Of a stretch of DNA of 64,000 bases, positions 35,536-46,229 are shown one piece after another (the stretch's first letter is position 1; the number at the start of each line of letters is the position of its first letter). The DNA lies in NCBI GenBank assembly GCA_964030785.1, contig OZ034977.1, positions 28,106,152 to 28,170,151 on the forward strand, written 5' to 3'. Source of the stretch: Siderastrea siderea. Lineage: Eukaryota > Cnidaria > Anthozoa > Scleractinia > Rhizangiidae. A program made the translations under genes and the position numbers. Below the pieces are notes generated by a model. The model was not told the DNA's origin, ran no database searches, and was given only the letters and a program-made list of their open reading frames with translations.

Positions 35536-36507
35536 TAGTCTCCTACGCAGCCGTTTTTAGTGGCGTCACGCAACGCTCCCCCACAAACGGCTGCTGAAAA
35601 CTGAACCACATTCCTTTCCCGACCTTTAGCCAATCACAGCTCTGGTTCTAGAATATATTCAGAACCAGCGCGCGCCAACTGCTCTGTTAGGAGACTCGTC
35701 CAATCACAGCCTGTGTTTTATCGGTGACTCACGTGTACGTGACAAACGCAAATCAAGATGTTGATTTGGGAAGGCGTTCAATACGAGACGATACGGATGA
35801 TTTCCAATTGGCGATAACAGACCAGGAAAGTACACAAGAGGCCTCGCAATATCAGAGAAGGGCTGACTGTTAGAATCATAAGAAGTACAAGTGGTAGAGG
35901 TGCTGGCTTCTGTTCGGAATCGCAGCGATTTCAAAGCTTTCGCTCAAGGCTTTCCAGGACTGACGAGAAGCAGTGCCTCGTCGGGCTTTCCATCTTCAGA
36001 TCGCAGCAGCCGTTTAGCTCTAGTGGGTTTCTCTCTGGCTTTGAAGGCCTCCTCGATTTCCAGTTTGACTTCTTGTAAATTATCAGCAGCCCTGCTTATA
36101 ATATAGCAAACGCGCTTGCAAATAAACAAATCAGAGTTATCGGAGCAGTTAATATTGATATTTGCAGCGGACTGGATAATTTCTGCAAAATTTGCAGCAT
36201 TTTTCCCGAAAATGAAGATTTTTTCATTCACCGTACAAGGTGAAGAACACGTAAAACACTTTGAACCGCTTTGTACAAATTTCTTCCGTGTTTCAGCCAT
36301 CCGAAACGGAATGTCTGGCACATCACCAGAAAACCCCCAGCCGTTGTTTTTTCGCCCGAAAATTAACGTCATTGTCAACTTGTCGAGACGTGATTGGTTG
36401 TTTCGATTTACCGCAAACACAAAGGGAAAGGAATGTGGTTCAGTTTTCAGCAGGGGGGGGGGGGGAGTGTTGCGTGACGCCACTAAAAACGGCTGCGTAG
36501 GAGACTA
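35536..36507. mobile_element. Mutator-like element, 972 bp, carrying an ORF
   Basis: The left end TAGTCTCCTACGCAGCCG, followed by TTTTTAGTGGCGTCACGCAA, is repeated inverted at the right end. The arms extend about 90 bases to GAACCACATTCCTTTCCC, with an indel at a C/G run. The flanks are identical: ggaaaacgt at 35527-35535 and 36508-36516, a perfect 9-bp target duplication. That points to the Mutator superfamily and to a recent insertion. The interior carries a minus-strand ORF with cysteine pairs but no transposase catalytic core. Confidence 0.88.
35944..36372 (-). CDS. Zinc-finger-type ORF inside the Mutator-like element
   Basis: The first ATG is at 36372 and the stop at 35944, giving 142 residues. 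The open frame runs further upstream into the terminal repeat, but without another ATG. The protein has KCFTCSSPCTVNEKIFIFG, then SDLFICKRVCYIISR about 45 residues on, and a charged helical stretch LQEVKLEIEEAFKAREKPTR. Two cysteine groups spaced like this, followed by a helix, resemble ZAD-like or other zinc-binding N-terminal domains. The FICK-x-C order has an extra residue compared with CxxC. It may be the first exon of a transposase whose rest is deleted, or a captured host gene piece. No splice partner is recognised. Expression is unknown. Confidence 0.5.
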   Translation of the reverse strand: MTLIFGRKNNGWGFSGDVPDIPFRMAETRKKFVQSGSKCFTCSSPCTVNEKIFIFGKNAANFAEIIQSAANININCSDNSDLFICKRVCYIISRAADNLQEVKLEIEEAFKAREKPTRAKRLLRSEDGKPDEALLLVSPGKP

Positions 36508-36625
36508 GGAAAACGTCCAAGACAGGGTCAAAGAGAACTTATACGATCAAATAGAACTCCTCTGAATCCTGTGTTACGCTGAGCTCTTTAATATATCACA
36601 GCTTTTTGCTTAATATTATTCTCAG

Positions 36626-37140
36626 TTCAGTACGCAGTGCACCTATACGGACACCTCAAGGAATGGCGCAAAAATCCACATTGGTCCTTTTCTTGCTGTC
36701 TGGCTTTGCTTCTTCCTCTCATCAATTTGCCGGGGGAAATTACTGGTTTGGTTGGAACGAACATCACTAACACGCAGCTGGACACAGGGCAGTTTGAAAT
36801 GCAAACTGTTGTTGGTGCCGTGAAAGATAGTGGGGTTATTGATGTCGCTCTTGATGATGAAGAACAAGATGATGACAATCAAGCAGAAGACCAGGAAGAA
36901 GATTGTAAAGAGGCTCAGCTACAAAATGGAGAGAATGAGGCGTCCTCCTTTCACGAAGCCTTGAAGGACAGTGGGGCTATTGACGACACTCGTGAACAGG
37001 GTGAACAAGGCGAAGGCATGTGCCACGACGTGGGGTACAACGACAGAAAGTGCCACCAAGCGACGCAAACAAAGTTATTGGCGAAAATCTCCATCAAAGA
37101 CGTCGATGACGAAGGGCCTGAAAAAGAGACGCGCTTCTGA
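36626..37140 (+). CDS. Uncharacterised acidic ORF, possible exon
   Basis: The frame is open from a possible acceptor TATTCTCAG (ending at 36625) to TGA at 37138-37140 and has no early ATG, so it would have to be an internal or last exon. It encodes a short hydrophobic patch (CCLALLLPLINLPG), then a strongly acidic tail with two copies of a KDSGxID motif (KDSGVIDVALDDEEQDDD and ALKDSGAIDDTRE) about 70 residues apart. The repeated motif and long frame argue for real coding, but I recognise no family. A possible donor, CTG/GTGAGT, follows a few bases after the stop. It could be a fragment of a repeated gene or a chance frame. Confidence 0.35.
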
Positions 37141-37149
37141 TCTCTGGTG

Positions 37150-38270
37150 AGTACAACAGCAAACAAATAGCCAGTAAATCTATAGTCAAGCCAGGTTTTC
37201 ATTGAAACGTACCTATTAACGGGATTTCCGTACTAAGCGAGTTAGGCTTTGAAACAACAAAAGATGTACAGGTCGGGACCAAGAAAACTGTCCATAACAA
37301 GGATATGCCCTCATTACGCGGAAGTCCGTAAAACGAGGCCCGGTTAAACTGCTTAACTCCGAACACCTTGTTATCAGGGTTACGTGTTCTAACATTAAAA
37401 TTATAATTCACTGGTGCCCTAAGGGGAATTTGCTACTCAGGGGTTCATGTGAGCCCCGCTCTGCTAAACTCTTCAAAGAACAAAAAAGTGGAGAGAGGGC
37501 GATGAAAATAGCACAGAAAAGTTGAGGCTTCTGACCTTTAAGTGGGAATTAAAAATCCGTTCTGATAAAATAAAATAAAATAAATATTTTAAGTGTCTGC
37601 GTATTCAGTCCTGCAGCTAATTGGACACACTAAATAAGAAACATTAAAATTGCAATTATCAGCATGCAGCCCAAATTATCACCAAAACTAATAAGAAAAC
37701 ATTGGTTTTATACTGGTTTATAATACCTAAAAAAAGCACAATATCATTTACATCTACATAGGTCACAGCAGTTACTATTGTAATTATTACTTAACAGTCC
37801 TCTGTTAGTCTTGTTTTCTAATGTGTCTTTTGGATGTTTGGAGGCTAGCCAGCTAGCTAGTTCATTTTGACCAGATATAAGGACCTAATTAGAATTCTTA
37901 GTATGGTGTGAAACCTGGAATGGAATCGTTTTTCCTTAGAAAGTAATGGGCATGTTCGCCGTTCTTTCTGAACCACAAGCGCATAAATGAATAAATAACT
38001 GAATAGCTTATCTTTATTGGGAGTTTTTCTGTCTCTATAACAAATCATAGTACACTTTTCCTTCTTCAGGACATGATAAACAAGAATCACTAAAATTACA
38101 AAATCTTGTTAGTCAGAATTATGTTTGACTGCCCAAATATCAACTCTTCCCCTTTATTTGCCAGGTGACTGACTCCACAATCAGATAGGATTGTGGCTCA
38201 AAGGAGAAACCAGTACCACAGGAATGTAACCACAGGCTTCCTTAGTCACGCAAACGAAAATATTTAACTG
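37150..38270. other. No recognisable gene
   Basis: Includes a short TAAAA repeat at about 37566-37587. Otherwise AT-rich without motifs. Confidence 0.45.
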
Positions 38271-38274
38271 ATAT

Positions 38275-39010
38275 TTATCATATTTAACCTTTTGTGCCTG
38301 CTGTAGAAGAAATATGTAGAATGTTTGTAGGTTTCGGTAATTTTCGTAGAATGCAAAAGCAGGAAAGTAATTACCCTTGTATGCATTTTATCCATGTTTA
38401 TCGTTTGAAAAATATTTATCCGTTATGTCTGCTTTAAAAGAAATAATTATATGTAGAATTTTTCTAGGGTTCGGTAATTTTGGTAAAAGGCAAAAGCAAC
38501 AAAAGTCTGAAACATCATTTTTGAAGAAGGATTTCGGTCATAACTTGTGCCTGCATGCCTTTAAGAGATATGTAGATGTTTTCCCTGGGTTTCTGTAATT
38601 TTGGTAAAGGGCAAAAGCGGGAAACTAATCATCCCTAAAACTCATTTGATGCATATTTATCAATTGGAAAAAATATCAATCATTAATATCTGCTTTAAAA
38701 GGGATTTTAGTCATATAGAATTTTTCTAGACTTCTCTGTTATTTTGGTAAAAGGTAAAAGCAGCAACAGTCTTACGTACTGGTTTCAATCATATTTATCA
38801 TAATTGTGCCTGCTTTAAAAGAAATATAAATTTTAGACTTTCTGTAGGTTTCAGTAATCTTGGTAAAAGGCAAAAGCAGGAAAATATTAATCCGATGTAC
38901 CCTTTAACATATGTTAACCATTTCGAAAAATATTTATCCCTTGTACCTGCTGTAAGAACGTAGACAATTTTAGGTTGTGTTTAAGATTTGGTAAAACTTA
39001 ACAGCAGGAA
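38275..39010 (+). repeat. Old imperfect tandem array, unit about 110-150 bp
   Basis: The ordered words TGCCTGCT, TAAAAGAAAT, TAGAATTTTT, TTCGGTAATTTTGGTAAAAG and GCAAAAGCAGG recur about six times, near 38295, 38425, 38550, 38690, 38810 and 38950. Each is followed by a TATTTATC word. Units are diverged and differ in length. The consensus includes a GTAATTTTGGTAAA core that is the best preserved part. No coding potential. Confidence 0.75.
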
Positions 39011-39252
39011 TAATAAACGCATCTTAAAATATACTACCGTTCGAAACTCCTGTTAGAAAGAAATTTGTACTATGCTGCATATTTCTCAATCGCCATCTTA
39101 TACCCCCCCTCCCCCTGCCATTCATCCCCCACATCCAGAAGACAGAGACGCGGGAAAAAATATCCCACTTCCCTTTCGGTACATCTTTTGGCGGGTTCAG
39201 CGACTTCGAGCCAACCTGTATATTCTTTGTATTTTTAATACTGTGAAGATCC

Positions 39253-39277
39253 AAAAGTGACGACCCTCGTCACTTTT
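39253..39277. repeat. Small perfect hairpin
   Basis: AAAAGTGACGA pairs with TCGTCACTTTT around three bases. It could act as a transcript hairpin or be a repeat remnant. No neighbouring gene gives it a role. Confidence 0.6.
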
Positions 39278-39427
39278 GCAGTTAGCAACCATTGGCTTAT
39301 ATATAGCTACTTAGCAACATTCTTTGGCAGCTAGAGGGGCTAATGGACGCCCTGATGATTTCTTGTCGTAGGCAACTAACAAAAACGGGTTTGTCGGCTG
39401 ATGGTTAACCCCATTTTTTTTAAGCGT

Positions 39428-39545
39428 TAGAATCATTGAGAAACCAGGAGGGAGTGATAAACTTAGGCCTGGGCACTAGTGCCGGTATTGGCGAACGAAA
39501 ATCCGAAGTGTCTGGCTATCGTGACGTCACATATGTCTGCCCGGG
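39428..39545. repeat. Dispersed repeat, left member of an inverted pair
   Basis: CAGGAGGGAGTGAT and GTGTCTGGC..CGTGACGTCAC occur here and, inverted, at 41135-41222. The pair is 1.6 kb apart and similarity by eye is moderate. They could be the two ends of one eroded element or two insertions of one family. Confidence 0.5.
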
Positions 39546-41134
39546 AAATTCAACATTGGCTTCCTCGCAAATGTTTACAGTCCAGTTTCTCAAAAAGAAC
39601 AGATCAAAACAATGAAAGAACAAAAGGTATACTGTATGCTATAACATGAAAAGTAATCTTAATGTATTTTGGTCCTCAAAACAAAATAACAAATTGGCGA
39701 TAAGACTCAAAAGATTTCACGAACGCTTTGGTCGATTGATTGAAATCGTGATCAAGATCACCTTTCAGAAGCTGTATCTCACAAACCCTAAGATGTGTCG
39801 CTTGGAGACAAAAGCAGAACTTTTATATGTATAAGCTCTTTCCAATTTTAGAAAAATAAAATTGTGTAACAATTTCATTGAAATGATCAGTGGCTTTAAA
39901 CATCTTTAAAATGTGGAGAAGAATACTCCAATGCAAAGAAACGTTTACTGTGAAGTCATGTGCTTGGTTCGAAGTTAATAATGGGTCACATTAATTCCTT
40001 ACTTTGCTAAACTATCTAGTAAATACGACAAAGACGACAACATTTGCTCGCAGCGAAGCAAAACAGCTGACGCGCCGGCTTTCCGGCCAAATTTGTGCTG
40101 ACGACTGATTGTACTCTTATTTTATTAATAATTATAAAAAACCACAGTCTATCAAAAACGCCAACTTTCTCAGGTTACTGATGTTAAGAGTTAACAAGGC
40201 TCTCTCTTTACTAGAATGGTCCTCAGTTTGACTGTTTTAAAATTAATTAATCTTTGAAAATCAAATGACAGGACCTATTCAATTTATTTGCGAAACGGTC
40301 ATCTTGGTCGTCAGTTGTGGATCAAGTAGACGGTCAAACTCTTTCTAAAACATTGTGCAACCTGGACAGGAAATCTAGAGGAAACTGGAGGTATTGAGAA
40401 TAAATCTTTGAATCACTGATCCAGATGGTACTCAAATATATCTAATAGTTTTCATAAAAAAAGGACAGAACCAGATCAGCGAAAACTTGTTTCCACGGGC
40501 GTCCGCATAATTTGCGAGTTGATTCAGACTTTTATGTTGTTCTGCAAAAGTGTAGTTTACACGGGTTAAATGAGGTGGCAAAAATTTACTAAGTTCGATT
40601 ACTCTTTCCCTAGCAATAAAATATCACTATTCTTTCCTTGTACAGAAGATGGAAGCAAATACTGTAAGAAAAGTTTACGTTTAAGTGCTAAACATACCCT
40701 TCTAGGTTCGCCTTCTATTTTACTCAGCTAAACAAACGGACTGATCATTTTTAGGTAAATACTATACCACTTGTTTCAACTTGGATACTTTTCTTAAGCT
40801 ATAGGCTAGTCCGTAGCCAAGTTTCAATTTTCCTTGTGGTATATAACTGAGATAAACACACTTTTTCGGACGAGGACAATAACAATTTTCCCGCATAATC
40901 CTTCGATAGCGAAGAGTAAACATGACTCTTAGAACATTATTTAAGTGTAATTTTAACGTTAAGTCAAAGAGCCACTTACCTATATCGAAAAAAAGGATGA
41001 CTAAAATGCCATTACCCAAGAAAACAAGCTTAGCTGAAAGCTTAATAGCACAAAAAATACGTTTGTAGCCCGAACTCTAACATAGTTTGCCAGCGCAATT
41101 TTTGAAGACTCGGCAAACTCGCGCGAATTTTCAC
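39546..41134. other. Between the inverted pair; no recognisable gene
   Basis: No transposase or other coding motif is visible between the two arms. Confidence 0.4.
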
Positions 41135-41222
41135 GTCGTGACGTCACGAGGGCCAGACACCTCGAACCAGCCGAGCTGGCGAGTTCATCACTCCCTCCTG
41201 TGAGAAACGGGATTCTATTAAG
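41135..41222. repeat. Dispersed repeat, right member of an inverted pair
   Basis: The complement of this segment carries CAGGAGGGAGTGAT and GGTGTCTGGCCCTCGTGACG, matching the copy at 39.43-39.54 kb. Confidence 0.5.
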
Positions 41223-41700
41223 GTGATTCCCTTCAATTGCATTGCGCATCCTTTCTGCGCATCATTTTCTTTGCGTGATTAGCGCGCACACGAGCGCACG
41301 CACCTTCGTAACTTGATAGGTTTTCTATGAAAGCTGAACAGTTCTGAAAAAATAACTAGTCTTATTATTCAACTGCATTCAGTAGAATACAAATAACACT
41401 CAAAACGAATACAAATATCCCATGGTATTTGTACTCCAGAAGACCGGTTTGACAGGTATTCTACAAATGTCACGTCAGGCTTTAGGCTTACAAGGTGAAC
41501 GATGAAAAATAGCCGAAGCGCTCCTTTTTTTTCCGAAGAAAACAATGAATGCTTACCAAATTTTGAGGTTTTTAACGAAAACGAGTTCCTAGAGACAAGC
41601 AATGATCTAGATGACAGTGAAATTTCGTTATTTATTAAAGAAAATCGAAACGTGAATAAAACAAAAAAGACAAAAACTGACCTCAATGTATGGAAAAGAT

Positions 41701-42336
41701 GGCTTTCGTTACTTTTAGTGGTTTCGCGTACTATATAGCGGAAAACTGTCTAAATGTACGCGCAAAAATGACGAATTTAATTCACTCGCAAAAATGACGA
41801 ATTCAATTAACTGTACAAAGTTTAGCAATGATAAGACTTAACAATAACAATAACTAAAAGCCCGCTCACAACAATAACTAAAAGCTAACCGTCGTAGAAT
41901 CAGTGCCTAACCCTAAAAAGTGTAGATGAGTTCTTAGGCCTAATCACTATCGGTCAGTGCTTAACCCTAAATATATACTGTAGATGAGTGTTTAACCGTT
42001 GTCATTTTGTTTTTGTCGGTAATAAACTCGCGTCATCAAATTTGTCACTCTTCATTTTTGCGCGTGCATTTAGACAGTTTTTCGCTATATAGCGCGCTAG
42101 ACCACTAAGGCCCAGTTCAGACGCCGTACCTCTCATGTGCCGTACCAAGTAGTACATAGTTTTTTGGCAGTTGTACGGTGTCCAAATTAGTTTTTTTCGA
42201 CAGATTTCAATTAGGCAAGCCAAAATCTTAGGGTACGGCAAAGCCTGCCGCTTAATACAACCTAGGGGCGAAAATGTGTTTGGTACGGCACATGAGAGGT
42301 ACGGCGTCTGAACTGGCCCTAAAAGTAACGAAAGCC
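41701..42336. mobile_element. Inverted-repeat DNA transposon with 8-bp target duplication
   Basis: The ends are GGCTTTCGTTACTTTTAGTG and its complement. In the right arm the complement is interrupted after CCAC by the MITE at 42109-42319. The arms continue with CTATATAGCG, AAAACTGTCTAAATG and ACGCGCAAAAATGA, about 80 bases in all. The flanks are gaaaagat (41693-41700) and gaaacgat (42337-42344), an 8-bp duplication with one difference. The termini do not match a superfamily I can name; 8 bp would fit hAT, P or similar. No transposase remains. Confidence 0.82.
42109..42319. mobile_element. PIF/Harbinger-type MITE, 211 bp, nested
   Basis: It begins GGCCCAGTTCAGACGCCGTA and ends with the near-perfect complement, TACGGCGTCTGAACTGGCCC. 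Arms of about 35 bases extend to GTGCCGTACCAA. It is flanked by TAA on both sides (42106-42108 and 42320-42322), the 3-bp target duplication typical of PIF/Harbinger elements. It sits inside the right terminal repeat of the 41.70-kb element and is therefore younger than it. Confidence 0.85.
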
Positions 42337-42452
42337 GAAACGATGGTGCGAGTCCGTTAAAGAAACAAGAGCCATTGAAGAAATTCCCGCCGGGGAACTT
42401 AACAATCTTTTTTGTCATTTGCTTGTCAAAGTCAGGAAACGGAACCCATCTT

Positions 42453-42593
42453 TTCTCAGGAGCTGTCGTCAACAAATGCACAATTGTTGTCGGTCAGAAA
42501 TCTCCACCGCTATCACTTCCAAAACGACGCGTGGTTAGAGATTGCGGAATGCTACAAGTTAGGTGCTGACTGTTATGTAAAATCTGACACAGG
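42453..42593 (+). CDS. Possible orphan exon
   Basis: An open stretch of 47 codons lies between an acceptor-like CTTTTCTCAG and a donor-like ACACAG/GTAAAC. It reads through VRNLHRYHFQNDAWLEIAE and KLGADCYVKSDT. The residue mix looks protein-like, but no family is recognised and no partner exon was found. It overlaps the downstream part of the split recombinase-like ORF in another frame. Confidence 0.2.
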
Positions 42594-42599
42594 TAAACA

Positions 42600-43690
42600 C
42601 TGCTGCTTTTTGTGTACAATTTGAACTTTTTTCACCTAAAAAAAGGGAAAACACACAGTTTTACCCAAAAATGGCTTGGCCACCTGCTACTTTTGACAGC
42701 ATATCTCGTAACCATAGCAACCACTTCTCACCAAACGTACGCCAAAATGTGTCTAAGGGATATGCGTACAGCGACTGAAAACTTCAGGCGCTGATGAAAA
42801 AATCGTCTTGGAAAAATTAACTACAGGAATTTTAATACCTCGGAGAGGTGTTTTTTTTTTCACAACATTAGCTGGGTACCCTCTATTTTTCAGGCGTGAT
42901 TCGACGTTTTTGATGTTTTGCTCAAATGTTGCCTTAGGGGAATTTTTCTCTACGAAGCCTGACCTCTCTCCTTAAATAAAGCCTTTCGTGACGCCTGATG
43001 GTGACACGAATATGAAAGTTCCCCGTATAGGTTTGTAATGCGTTTACACGTCAAGGATAAATTCTTTATGAAATCTGCATTGTCACCTCTGTGCCCAAGA
43101 ATATAATCTCTGTTTCTGAGATTTAAGTCTTACATTGGATAGTTGGGTGGAATCCGAATATGTATTTTCCCTTTCAAGGAATTTTTCTATTTTCGCAATG
43201 ATAGTATTCCACAAAGGAGAAGACGTCGTCAGTACAACTTTTCCACACTAGCAGTTTTTTTGCAGCTCTGTCTTTTTATCTATCTCTTTTTTATCTGTCT
43301 CTTTCTATTTTGGCTATGAAAATATTAGCAAAAGCTACGGCCATTTTTGTTCAGGTGGCAGTTCCATCAGTTTGTAGAGAGTCTTTTCCAGTGAATTGAA
43401 ATGAATTTTCTTTCAAAATTAGACTAAGCTTTTTTCTCAAATACCTTGTGGGGAAGGAAGGGTTCTCGTCATAAAAAGCTTCGTATGCTTGGCATACAGC
43501 TGCATACGCGTACGGTGGTGATACCCTCATTTTAACCTATGCAAAGATCAAATTTACTCAACGAATGTTCGAGTTTCTGAAGTCCAGCAGGCCAGGTGAA
43601 ATTGTTGTTGGAAAAACTTTTATTGATTATTTTATTTTACTTATTTCTCTCGAAGATATTAGCTCAACAGAGCTACACTGTAAATTCTAG
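42600..43690. other. No recognisable gene
   Basis: AT-rich sequence without motif or repeat structure that I could define. Confidence 0.4.
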
Positions 43691-43702
43691 TGAAAATAAA
43701 GT

Positions 43703-43808
43703 GTATGTATGTATGTATGTATGTATGTATGTATGTATGTATGTATGTATGTATGTATGTATGTATGTATGTATGTATGTATGTATGTATGTATGTATGT
43801 ATGTATGT
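43703..43808. repeat. GTAT tetranucleotide microsatellite, about 26 units
   Basis: An uninterrupted run of TATG/GTAT units just over 100 bases long. Both strands are open through it, giving VCMY-type or HTYI-type repeat peptides that are not genes. Its purity suggests a young, length-variable locus. Confidence 0.97.
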
Positions 43809-45900
43809 TAAGCTTACTAACAATCAATAATACCTCTATATGACGAAGTGCAAGGGACTGGGAAAAGGGCAGTGTTGTATGGTTAAACAAGTGATTAATC
43901 TGGCGTATTCCAGGCGCTGCTTTGGAGGCAGTGAAGATCATTTTCATTTGGTTTTGCTGGACTTATTTGGGCCCATTCCTTGCACTACATTTTTGCTTGT
44001 ACAGTTGCAGATCTCCAGGGCTTTGTCACTTTCAATATTGTTTTCGGCACTTTAGCTTAAGTAAGGCTTATTAATTACTAGAACTGAGTAGAATGTACTG
44101 TAAATACTGGAGAAATGATCTCTACGTGATCTCTGCTTGAAAACTATTCTCATAATCTAAGCCAAATAGAAAGGGCTTGTAGATCCAATTAGAACACCAA
44201 GAAAATTGACTAAAAGTTACAAGAGAGGTTTAAAGAAATAAGTCATCACAAAACGCGATTTATAACCAAAGATCATGCACCGATCAATTAGAAACCTCAA
44301 CATTGCAGCTATTTTAACTATCAGTGTATGGAATGCCCTACCGTCAGACCACAGTTAATAGAAGAAACTGGTTATGAAGCTCAGAAATGTTCTTTGTTGT
44401 ATGTTTTTGTTACAGTTTTTAGCCATGAGTGTGCACAAACAACAATAGGTTTTTAATTTCGTATGAGCAGCTAACCAATAGAAATGTTACTGTGAAGTTA
44501 TTCATGCTAGCCAAAGTGTATGAAAATAAAACAAAAGATTGTGCGCAGTTGTGGTGCTTTCAACATAAATAATGCAGTGCTTTTGTTATGGCCTTTGAAA
44601 CTTGCAAGGTTTCATAACCAGTCCCTCGATTAACTTTGGTCAGACATAAGTTGAGAAGCCAACAATTGAAGCCTTCCAGGTTCAAAGCCAACGTACTTTA
44701 ACGCTGACTACTGACTCATTTAAATTCTATGTAATTTTATTTCAAAGACACTTAATTTTTCTTTATTTACGAGTACTTATTTGCACAGCAAAATCACCGG
44801 GATGGGAAAATTTTGCGAATAATACAAGTATTCTATGACAATATAAACACAAATAATTAGTGCGCGATTATGCTTTATTTATAAAAAAAAATCGAAGCAG
44901 AATACATTAGCATTAGGCATTTCACAGCCCATTATGCCGCATTATGCTAGGCGATTGCCATCCAAAAACCCTGAAGTGTCGTGCACATTGGCGATTCGTA
45001 ATTAGGTCACCAGCCGAGGGGATATTTTAACCGGAATAATCAGTAAATTATCCTTGAATCTTGGGCTTCTTACTTCAGAGCTGCTACATACGGAACAGCT
45101 GCAGTTTTTTATATCGTTAAACAGAAAAACTGTTCATCTTTCACGTGCCAGAGACCCAAGAAATTGCACTGTTTGGGCCCTACCTAGCATTAGGTCCGCC
45201 ATCTTTGCTTTGGAAGACGTAAACCAATCAGAACTCATTTAAGAATGGCACCAATCAGCGACCGTTTTAGGTCGCTTTGTGCCAGGAGTTCCCCCGAACC
45301 GCCGCCATATGGAAAGCCGAGAAGCCCGTGGGGACGAGGTTGCCTTAACAAGGCTCGAAAGGGTTTTTAGCCGCGCGCGCGCGCGGGTGTAGCCTACACA
45401 CAAAATAGCTAGAATGCACGCGTCAGCTGATTGAATACAAATTTCTATTAGAAGTCGCGCGCGCAAATACTGGAAGTTAAAATGCCGCGTAAGGGCGGGC
45501 AAACCGGAAATAAAACGTGCACGAAACATTTGTTTTTATCTCGAAATTTTGCTCCATGACCCATACCCATCCTGATTTTTTGCATGAATGTAATATTAAT
45601 TGTGCCAATTCAATGTAAGCGTTTGAAGGAAAGTTATTCATGGCCGGAGTAATAAAACCACAGCACAAGACTTAAAAAAAAAGAAACAATCTCTCTAGTT
45701 GGAGTGCTGTTCAGTGGAATTTTTTGTAATTAAAAAAAATGACTTTTTCCATATAACTTAAGTTCTACCAGAAACTCAAAAGGACTTGAAACGTGTAACT
45801 CGCATATGTAGGTTTTGACTGATGCTCGTAATTATTCATTTTCGCAAGTACCATATTTGGAACATGGGGAGAAAGAGAACTGGCCAATCAATTTCGTGAA
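43809..45900. other. No recognisable gene; GC-rich patch near 45.3 kb
   Basis: A CpG-rich patch at about 45270-45470 contains GCGCGCGCGCGCG and GAAGCCCGTGGGGACGAGG. The latter resembles the short inverted-repeat element at 52.03-52.08 kb. No gene is supported. Confidence 0.4.
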
Positions 45901-45945
45901 CGACGTGACGTAATTTCACACCAAGTTCGCCCGCTTGCTCAAAGA

Positions 45946-46221
45946 ATGGCTGACAAACAGGGGGAAAACAAGCCGACAAAGCTTTCAAACGTTGGAATAA
46001 CAAAGCAGAAAGAAATACTGGTTTGGAAGACCGAGCAGGAAATTTTTCAGGCAACAAAACTGGTAATTTTGTTGCCAACATCGAGCAAACCGCTGGGGTT
46101 AGAAGTAGATCGGACTGCGAAACCAAACCAAACTAGTCTAGCGTTGTGTTTACGATTTCTTTCACCGTGGCACTATCAAGAAATGTTCACAAAAGGTAGG
46201 TTTTACACGGAAAACTTTTGA
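45946..46221 (+). CDS. Unproven small ORF
   Basis: The ATG at 45946 opens MADKQGENKPTKLSNVGITK and continues for 91 codons. A possible donor, CTG/GTAATT, occurs after about 38 codons. The first part has a protein-like, charged composition, the rest does not. No family is recognised and no downstream exon is seen. Confidence 0.2.
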   Translation: MADKQGENKPTKLSNVGITKQKEILVWKTEQEIFQATKLVILLPTSSKPLGLEVDRTAKPNQTSLALCLRFLSPWHYQEMFTKGRFYTENF

Positions 46222-46229
46222 CACCAAAA

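Larger units (their letters stand above)
35186..36563. repeat. Outer inverted repeat that was split by the 35.5-kb Mutator-like element
   Basis: CAGAGGAGTTCTATTCGATC at 35186 corresponds to the complement of GATCAAATAGAACTCCTCTG at 36544-36563, with one mismatch. Removing the 972-bp element and one copy of its duplication leaves a unit of about 400 bases with 20-base inverted ends. It may be an older element that received the newer one. No target duplication was found for the outer unit. Confidence 0.5.
41502..42440 (+). pseudogene. Tyrosine-recombinase-like (Crypton/KIAA1958 type) N-terminal ORF, split by a transposon
   Basis: From the ATG at 41502 the frame gives an acidic N-terminus and then NRNVNKTKKTKTDLNVWKR, ending exactly at the insertion of the 41.70-42.34 kb element. 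Downstream of it the frame resumes as WCESVKETRAIEEIPAGELN and LFCHLLVKVRK. The joined pattern is that of the N-terminal helical domain of Crypton-derived and KIAA1958/ZMYM/QRICH1-like proteins. Removing the element and one 8-bp duplication leaves the reading frame open across the junction, so the ORF was intact here when the element landed. The catalytic recombinase domain was not found downstream, and similarity ends after RKRN near 42436. Whether this was a transposon's own gene or a host-adopted one is open. Confidence 0.6.

Noticed and set aside
43596..43947. Open frames on both strands through the GTAT repeat
   Set aside because: A pure tetranucleotide repeat is open in all frames; the flanking codons show no motif.
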